Position numbers and translations under genes: made by a program
NCBI GenBank assembly: GCA_038501785.1
Contig: JBAMJR010000040.1
Location: forward strand, 7,933,001-7,997,000
Direction: 5' to 3'
DNA length: 64,000 bases
Origin: Myoxocephalus aenaeus
Lineage: Eukaryota; Chordata; Actinopteri; Perciformes; Cottidae
Shown: positions 37,105 through 47,900 of the stretch, piece by piece
Numbering within the stretch: the stretch's first letter is position 1
Layout: the number at the start of each line of letters is the position of its first letter
Notes under the pieces: model-generated
Database searches by the model: none
What the model saw: the letters and a program-made list of their open reading frames with translations, nothing else
Told to the model about the DNA's origin: nothing

Positions 37105-37200
37105 ACTTAAACACTCGTCACTTTAACATACACTTTAACTTAAACACTCGTCACTTTAACATACACTTTAACTTAAATACACATGTCACTTTAACGTACA
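37105..37200. repeat. 33-bp tandem repeat, about 2.5-3 copies
   Basis: The unit begins ACTTAAACACTCGTCACTTT and repeats almost exactly twice, then decays. It lies just before the LINE tail. Confidence 0.8.
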
Positions 37201-37276
37201 TTCACATTAACGTATCTGTTGACTGAGCACTTGCTTATCTTACACATATTTTAATACCAATTGCACTGTTGTTTTC

Positions 37277-37418
37277 GTTGATTGTTGATTGTTGTTTGTC
37301 TCGTCTTACGTCCCATGTCCATGTCCAATGTATGCACCTTCCGCCTCAAAAAATTCCTCGTTTGTGTGAAAACATTCCTGGCAAATAACCGGTTTCTGAT
37401 TCTGATTCTGATTCTGAT
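37277..37418 (+). mobile_element. 5'-truncated LINE-like tail, copy A
   Basis: About 140 bases nearly identical, in opposite orientation, to 47902-48036. Both end in a (TTCTGA)n run, as retrotransposon tails often do. The pair differ at only about two or three positions apart from repeat number, so both insertions are young. Confidence 0.7.
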
Positions 37419-37440
37419 ATAATACTTCATTAAATGCTCC

Positions 37441-37492
37441 ACTTGTGAATTTTGAAGGTTTTACATATGTAAAAGCTTCAAAATTCACAAGT
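37441..37492. repeat. Palindrome 1 of 3 (52 bp, one mismatched pair)
   Basis: The centre is CAT|ATG at 37466/37467. Arms of 26 bases with no spacer pair perfectly except at 37458/37475. Confidence 0.95.
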
Positions 37493-37533
37493 TAACAATC
37501 AGTTAACAATCAGTTAACAGTTAACAACAGTTA

Positions 37534-37603
37534 ACAATCTAGCTTGTTAACTGCCTTTTTAAAGACATATGTCTTTAAAAAGGCAGTTAACAAGCTAGAT
37601 TGT
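37534..37603. repeat. Palindrome 2 of 3 (70 bp, perfect)
   Basis: The centre is at 37568/37569 within CATATG. Both 35-base arms are exactly complementary without spacer. It is joined to palindrome 1 by GTTAAC-containing short repeats. Confidence 0.95.
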
Positions 37604-37609
37604 CATCAT

Positions 37610-37665
37610 CACGCCAACAAAAGCATGTAAGTAGTGATCACTACTTACATGCTTTTGTTGGCGTG
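37610..37665. repeat. Palindrome 3 of 3 (56 bp, perfect)
   Basis: The centre is at 37637/37638 within TGATCA. The 28-base arms are exactly complementary without spacer, six bases after palindrome 2. Confidence 0.95.
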
Positions 37666-39489
37666 TCTGTTCACGGCTAATCTCGCATTCTGCTCCAGCA
37701 AAGTACATCATATTTATATTTTGGGTGCCCAGTTGTGCAATCTGCGTACCAGTACCAGTAGATTGCTTGTATACATCGCTGCTTGTTACTGAGTGCAGCT
37801 TTCTAGTTTTCGTCAGTTTTTTTGTTTGTTTTGCTTTTCACTGACCGTACAAAAGATGTGAGACGTACTGAACTCTGCAGGTCACACTTGCAGACAACGC
37901 AGTGCATTAATGCGTCTGTAATGCTGCAGCGATCCTCGTTTTTATGCCAGAAGTCTCTGCGTGGCTGTTGGAGGAGGTTTCAGATGTCGTCCCTCATGCA
38001 GGGAGGATCTGTAGTCACCACTTAACCTGACACCAGTAATATTCAAGACCAAACAAAACATTGTCATGTGACACCAACTTGAAGTACACATCGGAGATAT
38101 ATATAAATAGAGGTGATCATTTTGCATTTATTTCATGCTGGTGTTCACAGCATGTTTTGCTGCTTCTCCTTGCTTATCGTATGACGTTTTGGATTAATCA
38201 GAGAAGTGAAAGCCACAGGAAATTGCCTGCATGGTCAACCGGACTGATGAGCTGGACACCTGTTGTAATTTGGTAGTTTCTGACAGCCGGGATGAGGATG
38301 ATAGGAGTAACATGAGACGGGGAACTTTGGACTCCCTGCTCCCTCCTGCCCACGTCAACCACACGTCCAGCTGCTGATACTCTCTCAGGTTCATGGCGAG
38401 GAGCAGACAGATCTCTCAAGACCATGGAAGAGAAATTCCTCGGAGAACTGTTTATTCATGTCAGCCTGTGCATTTGTTGTCACTTGCCTTGATGGTTTGT
38501 GCAACTTGGCGAAGGCTGTGGAAGTGCAGCGTGAAAGAATTCCCACACAAAAAGGAAAATTTCACCCTCAAACTTGTAGGTATCAGCTACTTGATACTGA
38601 TTTGTCAGAAACCACAATTTGTTAAAAGGAAATTCATTGCATTTCTTTATTATTACATTTTTATATAACATTTTTTGTATTGAGAAGATGCGGTCCAAAC
38701 AGCACATCAGCAAAAACATGAGAGGATTAAATTCATCTCTAGCATTCAAGAGAACGGTTGATGCTTGCGTAATCAGTTCAGATTTCATCACCAGTAAACC
38801 ATAAACATAAAGGTTTTAGCTGGAATGTATTTTAAAAGTATGCTTATGGAATGTATTTTACTGAAAAATATAATTTACAAAATGTCCTAAAAGCTCCTGT
38901 CTGGCATTTTTATTTCTTTTGGCTCAACTGACCATGACTAACTTGATCTCTTTCGCTAGTTGCAACCTGAGAGGAACGTTGACATTTAGGATCACATTCC
39001 CTAAAAATAGATGGCTTGTTAAGTGTCTTTGAATTGCACGGAAGCAGAAGTGTGACTCAAGTGAATGGCAAAGTCTGTGTGATGACATCAACAACCCAAA
39101 ATGACTAAAGATGGTAGAGACTCCATTGTATTTCCTGATAGCATGGAGTTCAATGGAATATTGTTTAGGGCGCTCAAAGCAGTAAAAATGACTTTCAAAA
39201 AGTTTGACAGCAATTGAAATTAAAATGGAAATTGCTTTTGGAAAAAGCATGTCGCTGTTGAGTTTTTCAAATGTAAATGTTTCCAATGCACTGAAGAGAA
39301 CAAAGCTATATAAAAACCTCGACAAATAAAGCTAAAACCTTCTGCATGGCTAGATATGATATATATACTGGATAATATACAGGATATCTGAGAGTCTGTT
39401 AACATTGGATCAGACTTGCTATCGAACTAATTCGATGTTAATATTATTTTGAAATTGTAGAAAAGTTGCTTTCTCCAGTTATTCCCATA

Positions 39490-40345
39490 AGAGACTGATA
39501 CTAAGTATATTTGTCGGGGCATCACCTCCACCTGTCTACAAGGCCTGGTGGATATTACTTTCCCCAGTAGCCACGCTAACGGCGTGGTGTGGCAATTTTG
39601 ATTGGTCTACCACTTTGGTCCGGACTGAAGTATCTCATTAACCATTGGATGGATTGCCACGGAATGGGAACAAACATGAGTCGTCCCATAAAAATAAATC
39701 CTACTGACCTTCGGTGATCTCTTGACTTTTCCTCTCGTGCAATCGACTGGTCAAACATTTAGATAGGGTGACCAGATTTGAGTTTGTGAAAAAGAGGACA
39801 CTTCGTTCCGGGGGGGGGGGGGGGGGGGGGTGGAGGAGGAGAGAGAGGAGGAGGCCACTTCGTCGCGGGGGGGTAGCAGTAGTGTGTAGCATGGTAGCAT
39901 GCCGTGAACTTACATTTACGTTGAGATCAGTCGACCAATGACAGTTCTCTCTACAGTCAGAGCTTGCGCAAGAAGGTGGAACGTGAGGGAGATACCATTT
40001 CCAAAACTTGTAAGGGGGTAATAACTATTTTCCCGGACGTACCATTTCCAAAACTTGTAAGGGGGTAATAACTATTTTCCCCGACGTAGCAAAATCCCGG
40101 ACGTTTTTGGAATTCCTGCCGGACGCTTTTTTTAGGTCTTGAAAAGAGGACATGTCCGGGGAAAAGAGGACGTATGGTCACCCTAATTTAGATGGACGAC
40201 TGAATACCTGCAAAACTGACATAATTTGTGTTTCGTGCTAATAGCAAATGCTAGCAACAATGGTTGAAAAGGTAAGCATTATTACCACCAGTAGCATGTT
40301 AGCATGCTAACGTTAGCATGTCGCTCAAAGCACAGTTCAGAGCAG
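39490..40345. repeat. Older dispersed fish repeat interrupted by a MITE
   Basis: Left part: ATTGGATGGATTGCCACGGA and AATCCTACTGACCTTCGGTGA. Right part: CTGCAAAACTGACAT, GTGCTAATAGCAAATGCTAG and GCATGCTAACGTTAGCATGT. These are phrases of one repeat I recognise across teleosts. The MITE at 39764-40185 splits it. Outer limits are approximate. Confidence 0.6.
39764..40185. mobile_element. MITE copy 1 with TAGGGTGACC ends
   Basis: Perfect 10-bp inverted ends (TAGGGTGACC ... GGTCACCCTA) flanked by the direct repeat ATTTAGA (39757-39763 and 40186-40192, 8 bp if the next T is counted). It holds a G20 run near 39811-39830 and a tandem duplication of a 47-bp unit (about 39993-40086). It has no coding capacity. 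The 7-8 bp duplication suggests a hAT-like mobiliser. Confidence 0.85.
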
Positions 40346-40555
40346 CTATGGCATACGGGAACGAGATAGTAAAACAGCGTCTCTCTGGTCTGTAAGGCCG
40401 AACAGAGTTAGATCTGCCACGCATGAGTTCTACAGATCTTCCAATCTTATCTTTGCTGAAAATCAAGCACTTCGAGTAAAATCCTTAAAACAAACCTTGA
40501 TTTTTCTTGCTGGTCAAGAAATGTATCAAAAGACAAACTCAATAGTAGTCTAAAG

Positions 40556-41008
40556 CAGTGATTCTCAACTGGTGGGTCGCGACCCACTAGTGGGTCGCGG
40601 ACCCGTTTTCAATGGGTCGCAGGCCTTTGCATGAAAAAAAAAAATATATATATCTTTTTTTTTTTCATCCTGTGGTTTTATTTTGAAAGGACTTTTTATG
40701 CAGCGGAGTGTCGTTATTTTGCCAGCTCTGGTTTCAACTGGTTTTGCACTTGTCCCTCCATGTTTTCAGCAGCGTGGGCCAGGTTGGGTCAAACCATCCT
40801 GATATGGGGGAGACTCTGGGTTTTTAGGATAATTAAATTAAACAGCCTACTGAATATAACATTGACAACTGATGGCGCTGCCTGCATGACAGGAAAAAAC
40901 TCTGGGGTTGGGAGGAGAATTGAGTGCTGCTTAATTTTCTGTAAAGCACAATGTTTTTCAGTATTTACTGATGAGGTAATCACAAGAAAAGTTAATGTTG
41001 TATATATG
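40556..41008 (+). mobile_element. hAT transposon fragment
   Basis: It starts with CAGTGATTCTCAACTGGTGG, the typical vertebrate hAT (Charlie-like) terminus with GGGTCGCGACCC. It contains a short frame with TTDGAACMTGKNSGVGRR (about 40860-40915), which matches the TDGA..MTG core of hAT transposases. It is broken and cut short by MITE copy 2. Confidence 0.7.
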
Positions 41009-41373
41009 TAGGGTGACCAGACGTCCTCTTTTTCCCGGACATGTCCTCTTTTCGAGACCTAAAAAAAGCGTCCGGCAGGGATTCCAAAAACGTCCGGGAT
41101 TTTGCTACGTGCGGGAAAATAGTTATTACCCCCTTACAAGTTTTGGAAATGGTATCTCCCTCACGTTCCACCTTCTTGGGCAAGCTCTGACTGTAGAGAG
41201 AACTGTCATTGGTCGACCGATCTCAACGTAAATGTAAGTTCACGGCATGCTACACACTACAGCTGCCCCCCCCCCCCGCGACGAAGTCCTCTCTCTCTCT
41301 CTCTCCTCCATCCACCCACCCCCCCCGGAGCGAAGTGTCCTCTTTTTCACAAACTCACATATAGGTCACCCTA
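41009..41373. mobile_element. MITE copy 2, opposite orientation to copy 1
   Basis: Same ends (TAGGGTGACC ... GGTCACCCTA) and same interior as copy 1 in reverse orientation, without the 47-bp duplication. No flanking duplication is visible (TATATATG against TTAGAAAG). Confidence 0.85.
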
Positions 41374-41971
41374 TTAGAAAGTTACAAGAATATAACACCA
41401 CTCGGACTTCAGTAAATCACTAATGCAAGGATCACATTATGGGATATTATTTTAAATTAGACCAAAGTTACAATAAAGATATAACCCATTCCACTTGTGC
41501 TTAAAAAAAATCCATGGAGTATTAAAAAATGACCTTTCGAAGCAATACTTTGTTCTTCTTCTTCTTATTTCCTGAAAACTTTAAGTTTTTTACCCAACTG
41601 TAACAATTTTGTCAAACCTTTTGCATCTTCATTTTCAGAGCACCCATTTCAAAACCCAACCCAACATGTGCAGAGCCACTTGTGCCCCACAGGGTGTTAT
41701 ATAATACAAGTTCCCCCCGTCTCTTTGTCTCCACACTGTGCCCTGTCAGGGAGTCATGCTCAACTTAAAATAGAGTTGGACATATATGAGTTCCCCTTCC
41801 GTTTCGTCCAGGCGTATCCCGTGTGGGCATGGCAGGCTACACGTGAGAGGCAGAAGGAGTTTAATATTGCACAGACCCAACCCAGGGCTTCACACTTCCC
41901 TTCTACAGTTGTCCAGTGGCTGACCAACCTTCTCTAGTCCTCAGGGAGCGTTGCACCGGGAGAGCGTCACC

Positions 41972-44900
41972 ATGCCGAAAGTCTTAGCGCCAGGTGAGAA
42001 TGACTCTGGGGGTCGAACATGCACACTCATCTGTCGCGTTTGGATAGCGTTTTCAACATTTCATGTTGACACATGACTGTAACAACAAACTGTGGGAGCA
42101 TTCACCTAAAGTGCAATCATTTTACATTTTTGCTACGCTTTTCCATGGAATGTTTTTGGCCAACACATGAAAAATAAAACTTGACCATTCCGTCAAAATG
42201 CCACCCTCGTTTCTAATCGTGGAGATGAATTGAAAGAATGGAAGCGAGGACTCCAAAGACTTTGCAATTGGTCCTTGAATGCCCATTACAGGTTTCACAC
42301 CTCTCACCGTGTATCACAGCTGTGTTGGACAGTGTTACATTGCCACTCTAATAGATGGCACTGACAGCTTTTATGATGGGTTCATTGGGGTTAAAATACA
42401 TATAGTTCCAATATGAAGTCTATATTGACTAATAAATAGTCATCACAAGGTGATGATTTAAAAAAATGCGTTTCACCTTTTGAGATTTGTGCCATTCCAA
42501 CATAGAAAAACCTTTCTTGAGCTTAATTACAAACAATTTAAAGTTCATATCATGAAACTCCATGGTTGTATCAGAGCAGAGTGTAGTGAGAGAGTGTTTT
42601 ATGGATGTCATTCGCCAGCAGATTCTCCGAGGTCTATTGTGACAGGGGATCAGGTCATTCCTATTGCGCTTCGGTTTTTAGTTTCCTCCTTAGTGTTCCT
42701 TCTTGTAGTTCATCCCCAGTATGAACATCTCTTTCAATACTTCATTACTACCATTTAAAATGCTGCTGTAATAGCTGCTAATTATAGGCTTACCTCCACC
42801 AGGCTCTGGGCTTGGGGCAAGTACGATGACACATCATGCCGTTTAGAGTTTTTCAAAGGGGGGAAAAAAGAAAGGCTGTCTGAAGAGCTTGGTGGTTGGA
42901 ATGATTTGGCAGGTGTTGGTGCAGAATGTGCTTGATGTGAGAGCATTATCTGACGTGACGGCTGGGATTTCACACCAGTTTTACAATCTGATGAACGATC
43001 AAGTTCAGATGAGTCAATTTACCAACATCACACAAAACTCAATGACTGAGATAATCAACATAACTATTTTCTATTAAAGGTATAGTCCCAAAAAAACATG
43101 CAAAACATTTTTTCTTTCTTTCTATAGCTCATTTACTTCATAAACACACGTGTCTTGTTTCCCTCTAACCTTGACCGTTCCACCCTGAACTTTTTGCTTA
43201 CTCAGCAGAGGGAGGAAGTGAGTATGGAGCCGAGGAACTTCATATGGAGTTCGGGGGAAGATTTGAAGCGTTTCAAAATGCATGGTTTACTGTGTGGATG
43301 TGAGACGGTCACATCATCCAAAAATATTTCTCCAAAGCGCATTTGAATGCAATAATGGCTCTTGGTAAATGAAACGTCTGTTCCTTATGAAATGGAAAAC
43401 AATGTCGTACGTATGATAGAAAAACAAATCTAGATAGCTCAACCTCCTAACAATTGGCAATGGACACCATTTTTTCATCTATTGTTCACATTCAACAGCG
43501 GTTCTCCGGGTTCATTGTGATGCATTTGAATCGGAGGCTTTGCAAACAGAGCGGCACTAACGAAAACCACAGACTCCTCCCCACGGGAATGCTTGTCGGC
43601 TCGCAACGCAGCGCACAAACAAGACTCAGTTGACCTTTCGGACTTGTTTGACCCGTCGACGTAATGCCAGGGAGATAACGTGAAATGCATCTTCACATGC
43701 AGAGATGATCAAAAGTGAGAGGCCGCCGAATCATCTCTGCGCGCGTCATGAAGATGCAGTTACCGCTGCACCCTAACCCTAACCCTTCAGAAGGAACTGG
43801 TCATGTGTTCTCTCTAGTATTCACCCTCAAACTGTATGTTACCCTAATCCCACATTCTCCAATGTCTCCTTCCGTCACTCATATCCTCAGCATTATTTTG
43901 GTTATAACATGTTGTTACTCTTATCCTGTGAAACACAGTAATTGTTTGGGTTTGTACATCCCCTTTCTAACCATTGATTTTCTAACGCTCTCTTTTTTGG
44001 GGGGTTTTGCTCCGGATTGGTTCGACAATCAGGTCAACATGGTAAGTATGGAGGGTCAGACGTAGAACCCTTTCGTCATTTGTGCCATACTGAAGAACAT
44101 CTCCAGTCCTGTCCTGTCTTACAGTAGAATGTCTTGTGGCTCTTGGCTAGAAAGTGCATGTCAGAAGTATAGTTTTGATCCAGAGAGTGGTTGGGCATCA
44201 AGTAACTGTTGTTCATATAGCTTGATTCATAACTCCAGTCATTTTGCACCATGACCCTCTTTTCCTGTCATTTCTTCAACATGAATCCTGATCAAAATCC
44301 CCTCACTTACGTTCCCATACGGGCGCAAATAGCAACAAGTTCCGTAGACAGTGAGAGATGATAAGAAAACTGGGTCTGGAGTTAAAAACAACAAAATACA
44401 TACATAAAAAGGCTTTCCCGTCTTGTGTCTGTTTGAGACGAGCCAACAGATGCCGGTCCTTCATCACTCATCCATGTGCATGGGACCACATTGGAGGTCA
44501 GAGTTGCAAACTTGTAATGGCTAAGTCAATCTTTGGTGATGTGCAGAACGCATGCGCCGGACTCTGCAATCACATCTGGTTGGGTAATGTACGTGCCTTT
44601 TGAAGTCATGGATGTAAGATGCCATGTGCACACGAATCCACATCATTCTGCGGTCATGCTCACGCCGCGTAGAGTAGTGTGCATGGTGTGAAGTGAGAAG
44701 AATGCATCTCTAGTCATTAACGCACCGAACCTGTCGCTGTGCCTCACAGTGACCGATGATAACATGCGGGCCTTCGCGGAGCAGGTCTTTGCGTCCGAGA
44801 CCAAAGGCGAGGACGTCCGCGATGAGATCTCTATGTTTGATGTGGCTGACGACTGTCCCATCATGCACCAAGAGATGGCCTTCCATCTACACACTGACGA

Positions 44901-47900
44901 CGATGTTGAGAAACGGTGAGGCGGGAGATTAGTTGTGGCGCAACTAAATGGTGTCTATATGATATATGATATTCTGAGGTTTTCCACATTTGCATTTAGT
45001 CTTAATGACCAACCACCAAACCTCACTCCTTATCCACAGCAAGAGACGCTGCCGCACCATGACCGTGGCCACCCACGTGGCTTCTACTGCCTCTGTAGTG
45101 TCAGTGGAAGTGGAAACGCCCACCTACCTGGAAGTGCCGCACTTCCAGAGAGTGGCCATCATCGGGGACTACGCCTCTGGGGTACCGTCCATTTTAATTT
45201 GATCCCATTCAAATTCACTGGTTTGCCTTCACATTTTTAGAACACACACCTTTTCAGACCTATAAAGAATAATCCTTGACGTGAATTCATCATAAGTAGC
45301 ATAAAACTCATAGAGTGATGCAGGGATGAAGGGACGTGAGGGGTTTTGTTGGGCCAACCCGGAAGTTAGTCCTTCCTGAAAAAAAGGGGGAAAAAAAGAA
45401 AATGAAACATGGATATTCAAGTCAACAGTTCTTGTGTTGTATGTACATATTTCCCAATAAAATATTATAATTTTTTTTTATTTCAGGCATCTAACGAAAT
45501 ACCCATTTGAAAAAGCCCACTGACTTTGAAAATGCGAACCCATTTGCAGGTTGGGCCTCATTCCTGCAACGCTCCATTGCCTGGTTGTGATGCAGTGCAA
45601 CGATGTTAAACATTTTGAGTTAGTTCAAAAAAAAGTTCCCTCCATCTTTGCCTTAAAAAGTAAACTTCAGTATTTGTTTTTATTATTCTCTTTATTACGT
45701 TCCCTTGACTTAAAGAGAGGGGAAACAAGTTATTAAATGGGATGCATTTAATTATTACCTATTAACTGTATAAACTGACAAACAAGTTTCCATCATGTAA
45801 CTTTCCCCCTATATCTTTACTTGCTTATATGCTAACCAACACCTTTAGACACTTCATTTAGTCAGTTTAGTGAACAGTCAGGTGAACATTCATTCAACAT
45901 TCATTCAATAATAATTAATTCAAATCGAACAAGAAATTTGACTCAGAGTAATACTTTTTTTAAATACACATATTAAATGATTGATTACACGTTCACATCT
46001 ATCCGTTCAATAAAAGGTTAGCTTAGTTAACTATAAACTATTAGTTGATTTCAGTCCGGTGTGATCTTTTACAGTTTAATAGCAGTAGTAGTTACTGTAT
46101 GTTGCAAAAGGATCCTAAACTAGACTTGGGTCAAGTTGACATGGATGCAGACTTTACATTTCCCTGACTACATGTGTCTGTGGGTCAGCGGCCCCACGGC
46201 CTCCCTCTCACTTGTGGAGGCCCATGAATGGAGCTCAGCTGAGAGCAGGCAGGTTTAAGTTTCACGACCGTGGGTTTGACATTTCCAGGGATTGAAACGC
46301 TTTGGAGGAGCTGATTGTTGTTTCTGCTTTAGCCTTCTCAAAACCTCACGGGTGGTGCCCCGCTTGCCGGGAAAAAAGTGCAAAATAGGGACAATGTTTT
46401 TCACAGAATACTGCGTATTTTCCAATCAATGTATCAATCAAGCCTTCGCCTGACATCAAACAAATACAAATCTTTAGTTCAATTTAGCATAAATTTAGCT
46501 TGAGCGAAGAGCTAACAGTTCATCTTGTTTTCTAAAGGAATGCTTCAAATGTTGACATAGCCACATGCGTAATCATAAGGCGACAATTAGTAACTGGGAA
46601 ATCTGTACACATCTGCCCATCAGGTGACCATGGACGACTTTGAGCTGTCCTGCAAGGGTCTGTACCGCGCCTTGACCATCAGGGAGAAGTACATGAGGAT
46701 GGCCTACCAGCGCTACCCGCGGACGACCTCCGAGTACCTGCGCGAGATCGAGGGGGAGAGCTTCAAGATCGAGGATCAGGTGCAGCCAGGTGAGGAGCGA
46801 AGGAGTCGAGGCAGCTCACGTGAGATGTTTTCTGTAGCATTGGGGTATCCCCGGGGGGATTCATTTGCATCCGTCCATCAGTCTTCACAGCGCCTCCGAA
46901 GAACGGGGAAGACCCCTTCGACACCAAGAACCTGCCAAAGAATCTGGGCTATGTTGCTCGCATGAAGGACGGCGTCATCTACGTGTACAACGACGCTGCA
47001 GCCGCCGACAAGCATCAACCCAAAGACCTGTCCTGCCCCGACTACAACACCTTCATCGACGACATGAACTTCCTCATTGCTCTCATCGCACAGGGCCCCA
47101 CGTGAGTCCTTTGAGAGGAGGTTGACTGTTTTGAATTTTAGAATTGAAATGTCTCAGTTATCTCTGTGGTCCCGCCCCGATTTTAACCCTGCATCCAATT
47201 CCTGCACGAGTCAGGTCTATAAAAATGACATGTCATGTTGTGGACTTATTTGGCGTCGCCTTTGAAGTGGAATTCTCCTCTCCGGGATATTCCTCGAGTG
47301 TTCAAGAATTGACAGAACAGGTTATATTACAGTCAAGGTTATTTATTTAGCAATTACACACATACATGAAATGCATACCTAATACAAGATCTTGGACTCC
47401 GCTCCCCTGCTAGTCTGCCCTTCACACGGTCAGCACGCCTCAGGATGAGTGAGCCTCGAACTCCGAGACCATAGGGTATTTATCCTCTTTCTATCTGACT
47501 TCCTTCTTTATCTGACTCCAATGCTTTAGAAATACATTAAAGGGGGAGCGGTCCATAAGTACATTGGCCATGGAAATGTCACGAGGATGAGTTATTCTGT
47601 CTGTAACCATGGCAACCGTCACAACATGAAACTGTGACCCCCAGACATTTGTGAGGAAAGAGGAACCCCGTCTTTTAGACAGAAACCAGACAAAAGGCCA
47701 CGTATCAGGTCGTTTAAGGATAAATGCAAGTTTGTAGGCCTAAACCCAGTCAACATGTACATATAAGGCTGCATCGGTCTCTGTCTGACCGGGTCGGAAA
47801 AGGTCAAGTGCCAATGCTATGTCTGGTCTGCGGAACCAAAACCACAGAGTGAGAAGTAAGAGTTTTGCGGTTTCTCAGACCTGAGACACACACACACATC

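Larger units (their letters stand above)
35549..41971. other. Gene-free spacer between the RASSF gene and ampd1
   Basis: Apart from the RASSF 5' leader (to about 35860) and the ampd1 promoter (just left of 41972), I find repeats only: a (TG) run near 36133-36163, tandem repeats, a LINE tail, palindromes, two MITEs and a hAT remnant, listed separately. No exon of NRAS or another known gene was recognised. Confidence 0.6.

Noticed and set aside
41755..41775. MEF2-like site in the ampd1 promoter (TTAAAATAG)
   Set aside because: It is one base off consensus and such AT-rich matches are frequent, so without conservation it is not supportable.
43770..43790. Telomere-like CCCTAA repeats
   Set aside because: Only about two and a half units, so chance is likely and there is no interstitial telomere.
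44033..44041. A 9-nt ampd1 microexon candidate between CAATCAG and GTAAGT
   Set aside because: It fits phase but its acceptor has a poor pyrimidine tract, and the 12-nt candidate at 43206 matches the human exon length and residues better.
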